A stretch of 12,574 nucleotides of DNA from G020354085 sp964629975 (GCA_964629975.1 CAZVUN010000090.1:1-12574), one strand, 5' to 3'. Counted from the first letter of the stretch, positions 1 through 7,109 are shown. A program made the numbers and translations. Notes: generated from the letters alone by a model not told the origin.

Positions 1-88
1 CGATCGCCTGCTCGGAGTGAAACGTGCCCTGCTTGCCGGTGAAGCCCTGGCAGATCACCTTCGTGTGCTTGTTGACGAGCACGCTCAT
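1..88 (-). CDS. sucD: Succinyl-CoA synthetase (ADP-forming) alpha subunit, N-terminal fragment
   Basis: Only the first 29 codons lie in the window; the gene continues past the left edge. The visible start reads MSVLVNKHTKVICQGFTGKQ and continues GTFHSEQAI, the very conserved SucD opening that forms the start of the CoA-binding Rossmann fold (GFTGKQGTFH). With SucC it converts succinyl-CoA, ADP and phosphate to succinate, CoA and ATP in the TCA cycle, in the cytoplasm. The ATG (88-86) overlaps the sucC stop as ATGA, and a GGGGG stretch at 99-95 on the minus strand, 6 bases upstream, can act as ribosome binding site. The catalytic histidine lies outside the window. Identity is firm from the N-terminal motif and from its place after sucC. 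Confidence 0.95.
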   Translation of the reverse strand, partial: MSVLVNKHTKVICQGFTGKQGTFHSEQAI

Positions 89-1254
89 GCCGCACCCCCG
101 GCCGCCGCCACCACCTGCTTGGCCGCCTCGGTGAGGCTCGCGGCGCTGATGATCTTCAGCCCGCTGCCGGCGAGCAGCTCGCGGCCGCGCTCGACGTTGG
201 TGCCCTCGAGGCGCACCACCACCGGCACGCCGACGTGCACCTCCTTCACCGCCTTGATGATGCCATCGGCGATCAGATCGCAGCGCACGATGCCACCGAA
301 GATGTTGACCAGGATGGCGCGCACCTTCGGGTCGGAGAGGATGATCTTGAACGCCTCGGCCACGCGCTCGGCGGTGGCGCCGCCACCGACATCGAGGAAG
401 TTGGCCGGCTGCCCGCCGTGCAGCTTGATCAGGTCCATGGTTGCCATGGCGAGCCCCGCGCCGTTGACCATGCAGCCGATGTTGCCGTCGAGCGCGACAT
501 AGTTGAGATCGTGCGCGCGCGCCGCGCGCTCCTTGGGATCGTCCTGGGTCTCGTCGCGCAGCTCTGCCAGCGCCTTCTGGCGGTAGAGCGCGTTGTCATC
601 GACCTGCACCTTGGCGTCGAGCGCGAGCAGGCTGCCGTCGGCGGTGACGACCAGCGGATTGATCTCGATGAGCGACAGGTCGCGCGCGTTGAACATGTGG
701 AACATCGCCAACATGATCTGGGTGAGGCCCGCGATCTGCGTGTCAGCGAGTCCCAGGGCGAAGCCGAACTCGCGGCACTGGTAGGGCTGCAAGCCCGCGA
801 TCGGATCGGCCGCGGCCTTGAGAATCTTGTCCGGGTGCCGGGCGGCGATCTCCTCGATGTCCATGCCGCCGGCCGCCGAGGCCACGAACACCACGCGCTC
901 GAGCGCACGGTCGATCAGGCACGCGAGGTACAGCTCGCGCGCAATGTTGCTCGGCGCTTCGATCAGCACCTGGTGAATCGGCTGGCCGCTGGCCGCGGTC
1001 TGGTGCGTCACCAGCCGCCGGCCGATCAGGCCGTTGACCGCCATCTCGAGCGCCGCGCGCCCGCTCACGATCTTGACGCCGCCGGCCTTGCCGCGGCCGC
1101 CGGCATGCACCTGCGCCTTGACCACCCAGGTATCACCGCCGAGGGCCTCGGCCGCGGCGAGCGCTTGGGCCGCACTCGGTACCGCCTGGCCACGCGGTAC
1201 CGGGATGCCGTATTCGCGAAACAGCGCCTTCGCCTGGTACTCGTGCAGATTCAT
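85..1254 (-). CDS. sucC: Succinyl-CoA synthetase (ADP-forming) beta subunit
   Basis: SucC provides the ATP-grasp nucleotide-binding half of succinyl-CoA synthetase. The predicted protein is 389 residues, against 388 in E. coli. It starts MNLHEYQAKALFREYG, as the family does, which fixes the ATG at 1254 even though the frame stays open to 1488. The ATP-grasp motif HAGGRGKAGG is at residues 50-59. Further family blocks follow in order: SLIEINPLVV, LNYVALDGNIGCMVNGAGLAM, NFLDVGGGA and NIFGGIVRCDLIADGI, the last two in the C-terminal ligase domain that contacts SucD. No strong Shine-Dalgarno sequence precedes the start. The stop overlaps the sucD start (ATGA), so the two are likely translationally coupled. 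No frameshift or missing motif is seen. Confidence 0.97.
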   Translation of the reverse strand: MNLHEYQAKALFREYGIPVPRGQAVPSAAQALAAAEALGGDTWVVKAQVHAGGRGKAGGVKIVSGRAALEMAVNGLIGRRLVTHQTAASGQPIHQVLIEAPSNIARELYLACLIDRALERVVFVASAAGGMDIEEIAARHPDKILKAAADPIAGLQPYQCREFGFALGLADTQIAGLTQIMLAMFHMFNARDLSLIEINPLVVTADGSLLALDAKVQVDDNALYRQKALAELRDETQDDPKERAARAHDLNYVALDGNIGCMVNGAGLAMATMDLIKLHGGQPANFLDVGGGATAERVAEAFKIILSDPKVRAILVNIFGGIVRCDLIADGIIKAVKEVHVGVPVVVRLEGTNVERGRELLAGSGLKIISAASLTEAAKQVVAAAGGAA

Positions 1255-1289
1255 GGTCGGGATTTGTTCGTGGTTCTCGCCGCCGCGCC

Positions 1290-1319
1290 ATTGTGCGGCA
1301 AAAAGCGCCGCCCCGCCAA
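1290..1319 (-). promoter_or_regulatory. Weak candidate sucCD promoter
   Basis: On the minus strand, TTGGCG (1319-1314) and CACAAT (1295-1290) are separated by 18 bases. Each matches four of six sigma-70 consensus positions. Transcription would start near 1283, about 29 bases before the sucC ATG. The match is weak and the -35 lies inside the terminator hairpin of the upstream operon. It is listed because sucCD needs some promoter if that terminator is efficient. Confidence 0.25.
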
Positions 1320-1326
1320 TCGGGGC
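1300..1326 (-). terminator. Intrinsic terminator after macB
   Basis: Just past the macB stop codon the minus strand reads GCCCCG (1326-1321), loop ATTGG, CGGGGC (1315-1310), then GGCGC and five T (1304-1300). This is a 6-bp all-G/C stem with a 5-base loop, followed after 5 bases by a T run, the form of a rho-independent terminator. The gap between stem and T run and the short T run make it less than ideal. It would separate the efflux operon from sucCD. Confidence 0.6.
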
Positions 1327-1330
1327 GCCG

Positions 1331-3283
1331 TCATTCGAAGCGCAGGGCCTCGATGGGATTGAGCGCGGCCGCCTTGCGCGCCGGATAGATACCGAACAGC
1401 ATGCCGATAGCGACCGAGAACCCAAACGCCAGCAGCACGGCGCCTGGCGAGACCGCCGCCGTCCAGCCCGCGAACGTCGTGAGCGCAAGGGTGATTATCC
1501 AGCCCACCACGATGCCGACCAGACCGCCGGTCATGCTGACCACGACCGTCTCGACGAGGAACTGCGCGAGCACGTCGCGCTTGCGCGCCCCCACCGCCTT
1601 GCGCAGGCCGATCTCGCGCGTGCGCTCGGTCACCGACACCAGCATGATGTTCATGATTCCGATGCCGCCGACCAGCAGTGAAATGGCGGCAATCACGGCG
1701 ATCAGGGTCGACATGGTGCGACTGGTCTCGGACAGTGCGGCCTGGATCTCGGCCATGTTGCGGACCTCGTAGGCGCCGCTCTGTTCCGAGGGCGGCACGC
1801 GGTGGCGCATGAGCATCAGCTCCTGGATGGCCTGCCGGGCGGCCTGGATCTCGCCGGCCGACCGCACCTCGATGTCGACGTAGTCGACGTACTCCTTGCC
1901 CATCACCCGGTACATCGCGGTCGACAGGGGCACCACGATCAGGTCATCCTGGTCGCGCCAGGCGGTCGCGCCCTTCTCCGGCAGAATGCCGATGACCTGG
2001 AAAGTGGCGCGGTTGACCTTGATGGTCTCGCCGATCGGATCCTGGCCCTGGAACAGCTCGCGCACCACGGTCAGCCCGATGACCGCCACGCGCGCGCGCC
2101 TGCGGTTCTCCTCATGGGTGAGAAAGCGCCCGACCGGCGGCTGGGCGGCGCGCATGCGCGCGTAGGCCGGCACCGCGCCCACGATCGAGGTGTTCCAGTT
2201 GCGGTTGCCGTAGCTCACCTGCACGCGCCCGCTGACGTTCGGCGCCACCTCCTTGACCTGCGGGATGCGCTCGGCGATCGCCTCGGCGTCCTCCAGTGTA
2301 ATGCGCGCCGCAGCGGTCTCCATCACCACGCCGCCGACGCGCGCCGGGCCCTTGCGCAGCACCAGCAGGTTGGAGCCGAGCGAGGCAAGCCGGGTCTCGA
2401 TCTCGCGCTTGGCTCCCTCGCCGATCGCGAGCATCGACACCACGGCGGCCACACCGATCAGGATACCGAGCACCGAAAGCGCGGTGCGCACCTTGTTGGC
2501 GGCCAGCACCTTGAGGCCCTGGCGCAGATGTTCGGTCAGCTCGCGCAGGCTGACACCGGGGCGCGAAACCGCCGGCGGCGGCGCCGGCGCTGCGGACACG
2601 GCGCGGTGCGGCGCCGCGACGCGCTCGTCGGAGGTAATTCGCCCGTCGCGCACGCGAATCTGTCGGCGCGCCTCGCGGCTCACCTCTTCCTCGTGGGTGA
2701 CGATGATGACGGTGATTCCCGCGTCATTGAGCTGGCGCAGGATGGCAAGGATCTCCGCCTGGCTTGCGCTGTCTAGATTGCCCGTCGGCTCGTCGGCCAG
2801 GATGATGCGCGGGCGGTTGATCAGGGCACGTGCGATCGCCACGCGCTGCTGCTGGCCGCCGGACAGCTCGCTCGGCTTGTGCGCGGCGCGCTCGCCCAGG
2901 CCCACCTGCGCGAGCAGCGCGTGGGCGCGCGCCAGGTCGAGCCGATGCTCGGAGTAGATGAGCGGCAGCGCGACGTTCTCGGCGGCGCTCACGCGCGGCA
3001 GCAGATTGAAGGTCTGGAACACGAAGCCGATGCGCTCGCGCCGCGCGGCCGCGAGCTCGTCTTCGCTCAGGCGCGCCACCTCCTGACCGAACAGCCGGTA
3101 GGAGCCGGCGTCCGGCACATCGAGCAGGCCGATCACGTGCATGAGCGTCGATTTGCCGGAACCCGACGGCCCGGTGATGGCGACGTACTCGCCCGGCTCG
3201 ATCACGAGCGACACGCCGCGCAGGGCGTGCACCTCGGTGGCACCCATGCGATAGGTCTTGTGGACGTCGGTGAGCTCGATCAC
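1331..3283 (-). CDS. macB: MacB-like ABC transporter, fused ATPase and permease
   Basis: This is the inner-membrane ATP-driven component of a MacA-MacB-TolC-type tripartite exporter; known family substrates include macrolides, heme precursors and peptides, and none can be assigned here. The 650 residues match the usual MacB length (about 648). The N-terminal ATPase shows Walker A GPSGSGKST (38-46), Q-loop Gln90, signature LSGGQ (140-144), Walker B IILADE (160-165) and H-loop His197. A proline-rich linker leads to TM1 (LSVLGILIGVAAVVSMLAIG), a large periplasmic domain, and three C-terminal TM segments ending near GIYPARKAAALNPIEALRFE. The start is a GTG 13 bp after the macA stop with no evident Shine-Dalgarno sequence. 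It is preferred to Met13 because IELTDVHKTYRMG is the conserved first strand of the ATPase. It is the last gene of the minus-strand efflux operon. Confidence 0.93.
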   Translation of the reverse strand: MIELTDVHKTYRMGATEVHALRGVSLVIEPGEYVAITGPSGSGKSTLMHVIGLLDVPDAGSYRLFGQEVARLSEDELAAARRERIGFVFQTFNLLPRVSAAENVALPLIYSEHRLDLARAHALLAQVGLGERAAHKPSELSGGQQQRVAIARALINRPRIILADEPTGNLDSASQAEILAILRQLNDAGITVIIVTHEEEVSREARRQIRVRDGRITSDERVAAPHRAVSAAPAPPPAVSRPGVSLRELTEHLRQGLKVLAANKVRTALSVLGILIGVAAVVSMLAIGEGAKREIETRLASLGSNLLVLRKGPARVGGVVMETAAARITLEDAEAIAERIPQVKEVAPNVSGRVQVSYGNRNWNTSIVGAVPAYARMRAAQPPVGRFLTHEENRRRARVAVIGLTVVRELFQGQDPIGETIKVNRATFQVIGILPEKGATAWRDQDDLIVVPLSTAMYRVMGKEYVDYVDIEVRSAGEIQAARQAIQELMLMRHRVPPSEQSGAYEVRNMAEIQAALSETSRTMSTLIAVIAAISLLVGGIGIMNIMLVSVTERTREIGLRKAVGARKRDVLAQFLVETVVVSMTGGLVGIVVGWIITLALTTFAGWTAAVSPGAVLLAFGFSVAIGMLFGIYPARKAAALNPIEALRFE

Positions 3284-3296
3284 GCGTCGGGACGGG

Positions 3297-4274
3297 TCAG
3301 TTGCGCTTGCGCGCGTACGGGGCGAGCGGGTTGACCGAGGACTTGTTATCCCGCGCCGCGCTCTTCTTGAGGGTCGCGACCAGCACCTTCTCGCCTTCGC
3401 TCAGCCCGCCGATGATCTCGGTGCGCTTGCCGTCGCTCAGTCCGGTCTGCACCGTCTGCTCGCGTGCGCCCGCCTTCTTGTCTGCCGCGGCGACCAGCAC
3501 ATACGCCTCGCCGCCGCGCGACCGCAGCGCGGCGGTCGGAATCCACAGCACGTCCTTGCGGGTGGCGACCTGGAAACTCACGTTCGCGGTCATGCCGCTG
3601 CGCAGGAACGCCGGCGGGTTGCGCGGCAGCACGTCGACCTCGTAGGTGGTCACGTTGTTGACGGTCTTGGCGTCGTAGGCGATCTCGATCACCTCGCCGC
3701 CGAAGCCGTGCTCCGGATAGGCATCGAGCGTCACCCGCACCGGCTGCCTGAGGCGCACCTGCGCGATGTCGGTCTCGTCGACTTGCGCCTTGACGGTGAG
3801 CTGATCGGACATGACGAACACGGCATCGTTGCTGGTGAAGCTCTGGCCCGGCTCGGTGTTGCGCGCGATCACCATGCCATTGATCGGCGCCACGATCGCC
3901 GTCGGCCGGTACAGCTGCTCCCAGCGCGCCACCTCCTCTGCGCCCTTGGTGCGCGCGGCATCGAGCAACGCCGCGCGCTCGGTCGAGCTCATCCACGCCA
4001 GGATCTGTCCCTTCTTCACCACCTGGCCCTCGCGCACCAGCACGTCCTCCACGCGCCCGGGGATCGGCGGCTTGATCTCCAGGCGGTTGCGCGGCGCCAC
4101 CACCCCGGTGCTGACGATGGTGACCTCGATGTCGCCGCGCGCCACCGCCACCGCCTCACTGCCCGCGGCGTCCTCGGGCTTGCTGCCGCGCCAGAAGTAG
4201 AAGGCGGCACCCGCGCCGAGCAGCGCCACGACCACGACGGCGATGAGTGTCTTCGATTGCACGGTTGTCCTCAT
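3297..4274 (-). CDS. macA: MacA-like periplasmic adaptor (membrane-fusion protein), short hairpin
   Basis: This adaptor links MacB to the outer-membrane channel. The protein is 325 residues, shorter than E. coli MacA (371). It has an N-terminal membrane anchor (about residues 9-28). Two lipoyl half-motifs follow, the first ending REGQVVKKGQILAWM (81-95) and the second IVAPINGMVIARNTEPGQ (127-144). A helical hairpin of only about 29 residues (96-124) lies between them. Then come the beta-barrel (VKAQVDETDIAQVRLRQPV onward) and membrane-proximal domains. The chosen ATG (4274-4272) overlaps the stop of the upstream channel gene as ATGA; an in-frame upstream start 36 bases earlier would run into that gene. 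The function is firm as an adaptor of the MacB partner type. The symbol macA is by family and context, and the substrate is unknown. Confidence 0.88.
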   Translation of the reverse strand: MRTTVQSKTLIAVVVVALLGAGAAFYFWRGSKPEDAAGSEAVAVARGDIEVTIVSTGVVAPRNRLEIKPPIPGRVEDVLVREGQVVKKGQILAWMSSTERAALLDAARTKGAEEVARWEQLYRPTAIVAPINGMVIARNTEPGQSFTSNDAVFVMSDQLTVKAQVDETDIAQVRLRQPVRVTLDAYPEHGFGGEVIEIAYDAKTVNNVTTYEVDVLPRNPPAFLRSGMTANVSFQVATRKDVLWIPTAALRSRGGEAYVLVAAADKKAGAREQTVQTGLSDGKRTEIIGGLSEGEKVLVATLKKSAARDNKSSVNPLAPYARKRN

Positions 4275-5590
4275 TGCGTGATTACCCCGGTTCCGAGCGC
4301 CTCTTCCCACGCGGCCTCGGCGTTGACGCGTTCGCGCCGACTGGCGAGCTCCGCGCGCTGTCGCTGGATGAGGTCGTTCTCGATCCGGTCCCAGTCCTCG
4401 AACGACATCAGGCCGCTCGCGTACTTGGCGCGCGCGATCTCGGCGCGCAGGGTGGCGGCCTCGAGAAAGGCCTGATCGACGCGCAGGCGCTCGAGCGCCT
4501 CGACGAACGCCGCGTGCGTCTGCTTCAGGCGCACCAGCACCTGACGCGCGACGTCGTCCTTGCTGGCTGCGCTCGCGTCCAGTGCCGACAACGCGCTCTG
4601 CGTGCCGTAGTAGTCGCGCCCGCCGCTGAACAGCGGGATGTTGAGCGTGAGCCCCACGCTGCGCTGGCTGTCGTCCGGCAGCCAGTCGGTGCCCTCGCGC
4701 GCGACCGTTCCGGTCAGGTCGAGCGTCGGATAAAAGCCCGCGCGCGCCAGACGCACATCCGCCTGCGCCACCGCCTCCTGTGCCTGCGCCTTGCGATAGC
4801 CGGGCACGGTCTCGACCAGATCGAGGAATGCCGGCTGCGATGGCGGCGCCGTCACCGGCACCGCGCCGGCAACGCGCAGGCCGGTCGGCTCACGCCGCCC
4901 GAGCACGCGTGCCAGCTGCGCCTGCGCCGAACCGATCGCCTGGCGCGCCTGCAGGTTGTCGAGCTGTCCCTGGGCGAGCGTCGCCTTGGTGAGCAGGTAG
5001 GATCCCTGATTCTCGCGTCCGCCCTCGAAACGCAGCTGCACGAGGCGCAGGTTCTCCTGCAGGCGACGCACGATCTGCTCGGTGAGCACCACCGCATCCT
5101 GCGCGAAGGTGAGCGCGGCGTAGGCCGACTTGAGATCGCGCGAGACCTTGGCGCGCGCGGCGGCCAGATCGGCACTGCTGATGCGTTCGTTGGCATCGGC
5201 CTGCTCCACGCTCGCCTCGTCGCGAAAACCGGCGAACAGATTCTGACTGGCCTTCACCGATCCGCCGTAGACGCTGCCTTCAGTGACCAGACTGCCGGAG
5301 GAATCCGTATAGCTCGCGCCGGCCGAGACCTGCGGAAAGTAACCGGCGCGCGCCGCGCGCACGCGTGCCTGCGCCGCCGCGAGACTGGCGCGTGCGCTGC
5401 GCAGTTCGGGGTTTTGCTGCGCGGCCTCCTGTACGCACTGTTCCCAGGTAAGCGGCGCCGGTGCCTCGGCGTGCGCGCTCGCCCCCACGAGCACCGACAG
5501 CGCCGCCGCCAGCCAGGCATGGCCACGCGCTGTGCGTGCGGCGGTCGAAGTGCTGTGACTGGACATCGAGGTGACGACGGCTTGGCCCAT
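4271..5590 (-). CDS. TolC-family outer-membrane efflux protein of the MacAB operon
   Basis: This is predicted to form the trimeric outer-membrane and periplasmic channel for the MacA-MacB pair encoded just downstream. The protein is 439 residues: an N-terminal signal peptide (hydrophobic core AWLAAALSVLVGASAHA, likely cleaved before EAPAP), then two OEP-type repeats. The first begins LTWEQCVQEAAQQNPELRSA. The second contains the matching helix start GYRKAQAQEAVAQADVRLA, followed by AGFYPTLDLTG and a strand region NIPLFSGG. There is no lipobox cysteine after the signal, so it is probably not a lipoprotein, unlike OprM/NodT-type channels. The ATG at 5590 is chosen for its GGAG at 8-base spacing; the frame stays open upstream into the repressor gene but without support. 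It differs clearly from the second channel at 10171-11505. Confidence 0.9.
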   Translation of the reverse strand: MGQAVVTSMSSHSTSTAARTARGHAWLAAALSVLVGASAHAEAPAPLTWEQCVQEAAQQNPELRSARASLAAAQARVRAARAGYFPQVSAGASYTDSSGSLVTEGSVYGGSVKASQNLFAGFRDEASVEQADANERISSADLAAARAKVSRDLKSAYAALTFAQDAVVLTEQIVRRLQENLRLVQLRFEGGRENQGSYLLTKATLAQGQLDNLQARQAIGSAQAQLARVLGRREPTGLRVAGAVPVTAPPSQPAFLDLVETVPGYRKAQAQEAVAQADVRLARAGFYPTLDLTGTVAREGTDWLPDDSQRSVGLTLNIPLFSGGRDYYGTQSALSALDASAASKDDVARQVLVRLKQTHAAFVEALERLRVDQAFLEAATLRAEIARAKYASGLMSFEDWDRIENDLIQRQRAELASRRERVNAEAAWEEALGTGVITQ

Positions 5591-5598
5591 CCGATTTT

Positions 5599-5602
5599 CT
5601 CC
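5599..5602 (-). promoter_or_regulatory. Ribosome binding site fixing the TolC-family start
   Basis: GGAG on the minus strand, 8 bases before the ATG at 5590. It decides between this start and upstream in-frame candidates, and against the Met 24 bases further in. Confidence 0.7.
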
Positions 5603-5680
5603 GCACTGCGCCGCCCGGATCGCCTGCGGATACGGCGCCGGCGGCCACGGCGTGCCACGGTTGCGCGCCGGCCGGCGGCA

Positions 5681-5709
5681 AGCGTAGCATGCGCTGACCG
5701 ATCGGTCAG
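5681..5709 (-). promoter_or_regulatory. Predicted promoter of the MacAB-type efflux operon
   Basis: On the minus strand, CTGACC (5709-5704) lies 17 bases from TACGCT (5686-5681), and TGC immediately precedes the -10 (extended -10, TGn). Transcription would start near 5674, leaving an untranslated leader of about 84 bases. The -35 box and much of the spacer are inside the 16-bp palindrome, so a protein bound there would block RNA polymerase. Confidence 0.5.
5694..5709. promoter_or_regulatory. Probable TetR-family operator, perfect 16-bp palindrome
   Basis: CTGACCGATCGGTCAG is an exact inverted repeat of two 8-base arms with no spacer. The TGACCGnnCGGTCA-like core is the sort of site bound by TetR/AcrR-family dimers. 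It lies 35 bases upstream of the repressor ATG and between two divergently transcribed efflux operons, overlapping the predicted -35 elements of both. That the neighbouring TetR protein binds it is an inference from position and symmetry. Confidence 0.75.
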
Positions 5710-5721
5710 TCAGTGTATACC
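5694..5721 (+). promoter_or_regulatory. Predicted promoter of the tetR-RND efflux operon
   Basis: CTGACC (5694-5699) and TATACC (5716-5721) are 16 bases apart, each matching four of six sigma-70 consensus positions. CATAAC at 5722-5727 is an alternative -10. The -35 is the left arm of the palindrome. Transcription would begin near 5728, about 17 bases before the repressor ATG. Confidence 0.45.
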
Positions 5722-5732
5722 CATAACTTTTC

Positions 5733-5738
5733 AGGGGG
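5733..5738 (+). promoter_or_regulatory. Ribosome binding site of the TetR-family gene
   Basis: AGGGGG lies 6 bases before the ATG at 5745. It rules out the in-frame TTG at 5739, which would directly abut it. Confidence 0.75.
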
Positions 5739-5744
5739 TTGGCC

Positions 5745-6416
5745 ATGGCCGCCACACATACCCTACCCGCCGCCAGCAGTGCGCAGCGCGCCGATGCCGT
5801 GGCCCGCATCCTGCGCGCGGCCGAGCAGCTGTTCGCCGAGCACGGCTACGACGCGGTGTCGATGCACAGCATCGCCGAACGCGCCGCGGTATCCAAGGCC
5901 AACGTGTTTCACCACTTCAGCAGCAAGGAGTCGCTGTACCTTGCCGTATTGCGCCACGCCTGCGAGGACAGCAGCGAGCGCCTCTACGAGCTCGGCGCCG
6001 AGTCGGGACCCTTCGCCGAGCGCCTCGCCGCCTACGCCGGCAGCCTGCTCGACAACATGCTCAAGCACGCGCAGGTGCAGCGCCTGATCCTGCGCGAGCT
6101 GCTCACCGACGGCGAGCGCCGCGGCCAGGAGTTCGCCGAGAAGCTGTTTGGCGAGAACTTCGCGCGCCTGGTCACGGTGCTGCGCCAGGGGCAGGCGCGC
6201 GGGGAGCTGCGCACCGATGTCGATCCGGCCATGGTCGCCACCTTGCTGATCGGCGCCAGCGTGTTCTTCTTCGAGGCGCGCGACGTGCTGCGGCATTTCC
6301 GTGACGTCGACTTCGCCGCCGACCCCGCGCGCTACAGCCGGATGCTGATCGACATCCTGCTGCGCGGCATCGGCGCCGACCCGCGCCACGCGCACCCCGA
6401 TCTCTGCGGAGGCTGA
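5745..6416 (+). CDS. TetR/AcrR-family transcriptional repressor
   Basis: A 223-residue protein with an N-terminal TetR helix-turn-helix: RILRAAEQLFAEHGYDAVSM (21-40) followed by IAERAAVSKANVFHHFSSKE (43-62). The recognition helix is about residues 49-58, and KESLYLAVL follows as in most members. The remaining helices form the variable ligand-binding and dimer domain, which I cannot assign to a subfamily. As first gene of the RND efflux operon, with a perfect palindrome just upstream, it most likely represses its own operon and is released by a pump substrate. The palindrome also covers the promoter of the opposite MacAB-type operon, so it may control that too. The gene ends 3 bp before the next start. 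Confidence 0.93.
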   Translation: MAATHTLPAASSAQRADAVARILRAAEQLFAEHGYDAVSMHSIAERAAVSKANVFHHFSSKESLYLAVLRHACEDSSERLYELGAESGPFAERLAAYAGSLLDNMLKHAQVQRLILRELLTDGERRGQEFAEKLFGENFARLVTVLRQGQARGELRTDVDPAMVATLLIGASVFFFEARDVLRHFRDVDFAADPARYSRMLIDILLRGIGADPRHAHPDLCGG

Positions 6417-6419
6417 TCC

Positions 6420-7109
6420 ATGACGCACCTGTCGGCATTCGCCCGCACCGTCGTGCTGCTCTGCGGCGTCGCACTCGGCGCGGGCGCCTGCGCCAAGAAG
6501 GAGGAGGCCAAGCCGCCGGAGCGGGTCACCCACGTCACCGTCGCCAAGGTGGTGAGAAAGGACCTGCCGATCACCGAGACCGCGGTCGGCCAGGAGACCG
6601 CCATCGGTTACGCGCTCGACTACGATCCGACGCGCGTCGGCGGCGGCACGCTCACGGTGCGGCTGCCGTTTCCGGAGCACGTCGCGGCCCGGCTGCGCGT
6701 GGGCCAGGCGGTCACGCTGTCGAGCTTCGGTGATGCGCGCAGGGTCGAAAGCCGCATCCGCGAGATCCGCCCGGCGCTCAACGCCACCACGCTCACGCGC
6801 GAGGTCATCGTGAGCGTCAATCGCGCCGACTGGAATCCGGTCGGCAGCATTCGCGGCGAGGTGGTGCTCGGGGTGCGCAAGGACGCACTGATCGTGCCGG
6901 AGCAGGCGGTCGTGCTGCGCCGCGCCGGCACCGTGGTGTACGTGCTCGACGGCGACGTCGCGCGCGAACGCCCGGTCAAGACCGGCATCGCACGCCAAGG
7001 CCACATCGAGATCGTGAGCGGCGTGCAGGCCACCGACACCGTGGTGGTCGACGGCGCCGCACTCCTGACCGACGGCGCGCGCGTCAAGGTGCGTGAGGGC
7101 ACGCCGTGA
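6420..7109 (+). CDS. RND-type periplasmic adaptor (membrane-fusion protein) lacking hairpin and lipoyl motifs
   Basis: A 229-residue predicted adaptor for the RND pump encoded next; typical RND adaptors have about 350-400. The signal segment ends LGAGAC, giving a possible lipidation cysteine at residue 24, although the lipobox is weak. The first strand (VTVAKVVRKDLPITETAVG, 39-57) is followed almost at once by a beta-barrel region (LTVRLPFPEHVAARLRVGQ, 78-96). Next are TLTREVIVSV (124-133) and a membrane-proximal domain (ALIVPEQAVV, 156-165, to the end). The usual GxVxxVxVxxGdxVkkGqxL lipoyl motif, the helical hairpin and the second lipoyl half (APfdGxV) are absent. A GGAGG at 6408-6412, 7 bases upstream, supports the ATG. 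The stop overlaps the RND start as GTGA. The frame is unbroken, so this looks like a genuine short form. Confidence 0.85.
   Translation: MTHLSAFARTVVLLCGVALGAGACAKKEEAKPPERVTHVTVAKVVRKDLPITETAVGQETAIGYALDYDPTRVGGGTLTVRLPFPEHVAARLRVGQAVTLSSFGDARRVESRIREIRPALNATTLTREVIVSVNRADWNPVGSIRGEVVLGVRKDALIVPEQAVVLRRAGTVVYVLDGDVARERPVKTGIARQGHIEIVSGVQATDTVVVDGAALLTDGARVKVREGTP

Noticed and set aside
235..1362. A 375-codon plus-strand frame opposite sucC
   Set aside because: Antisense to a fully conserved sucC; rich in H, R, D and no domain seen.
1255..1488. N-terminal extension of sucC upstream of 1254
   Set aside because: It would overlap the 3' end of macB and the terminator. The family starts at MNLHEYQAK and the total length then matches E. 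coli SucC.
5666..5677. 12-bp palindrome CGCCGGCCGGCG in the leader of the MacAB-type operon
   Set aside because: Short all-G/C palindromes are frequent by chance in DNA of this composition, and no partner or position argues for a function.
5739..5744. TTG at 5739 as repressor start
   Set aside because: It directly abuts the AGGGGG ribosome binding site, leaving no spacing; the ATG at 5745 has 6 bases.
5591..5809. N-terminal extension of the TolC-family gene upstream of 5590
   Set aside because: It would cross the divergent promoter region and enter the repressor gene. The 5590 ATG has a GGAG and is followed by a proper signal peptide.
4247..6304. A 685-codon open frame on the plus strand across the channel gene and into the repressor
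   Set aside because: It is antisense to a clear TolC-family gene and overlaps the repressor in another frame. The translation is arginine- and alanine-rich without recognisable domains.
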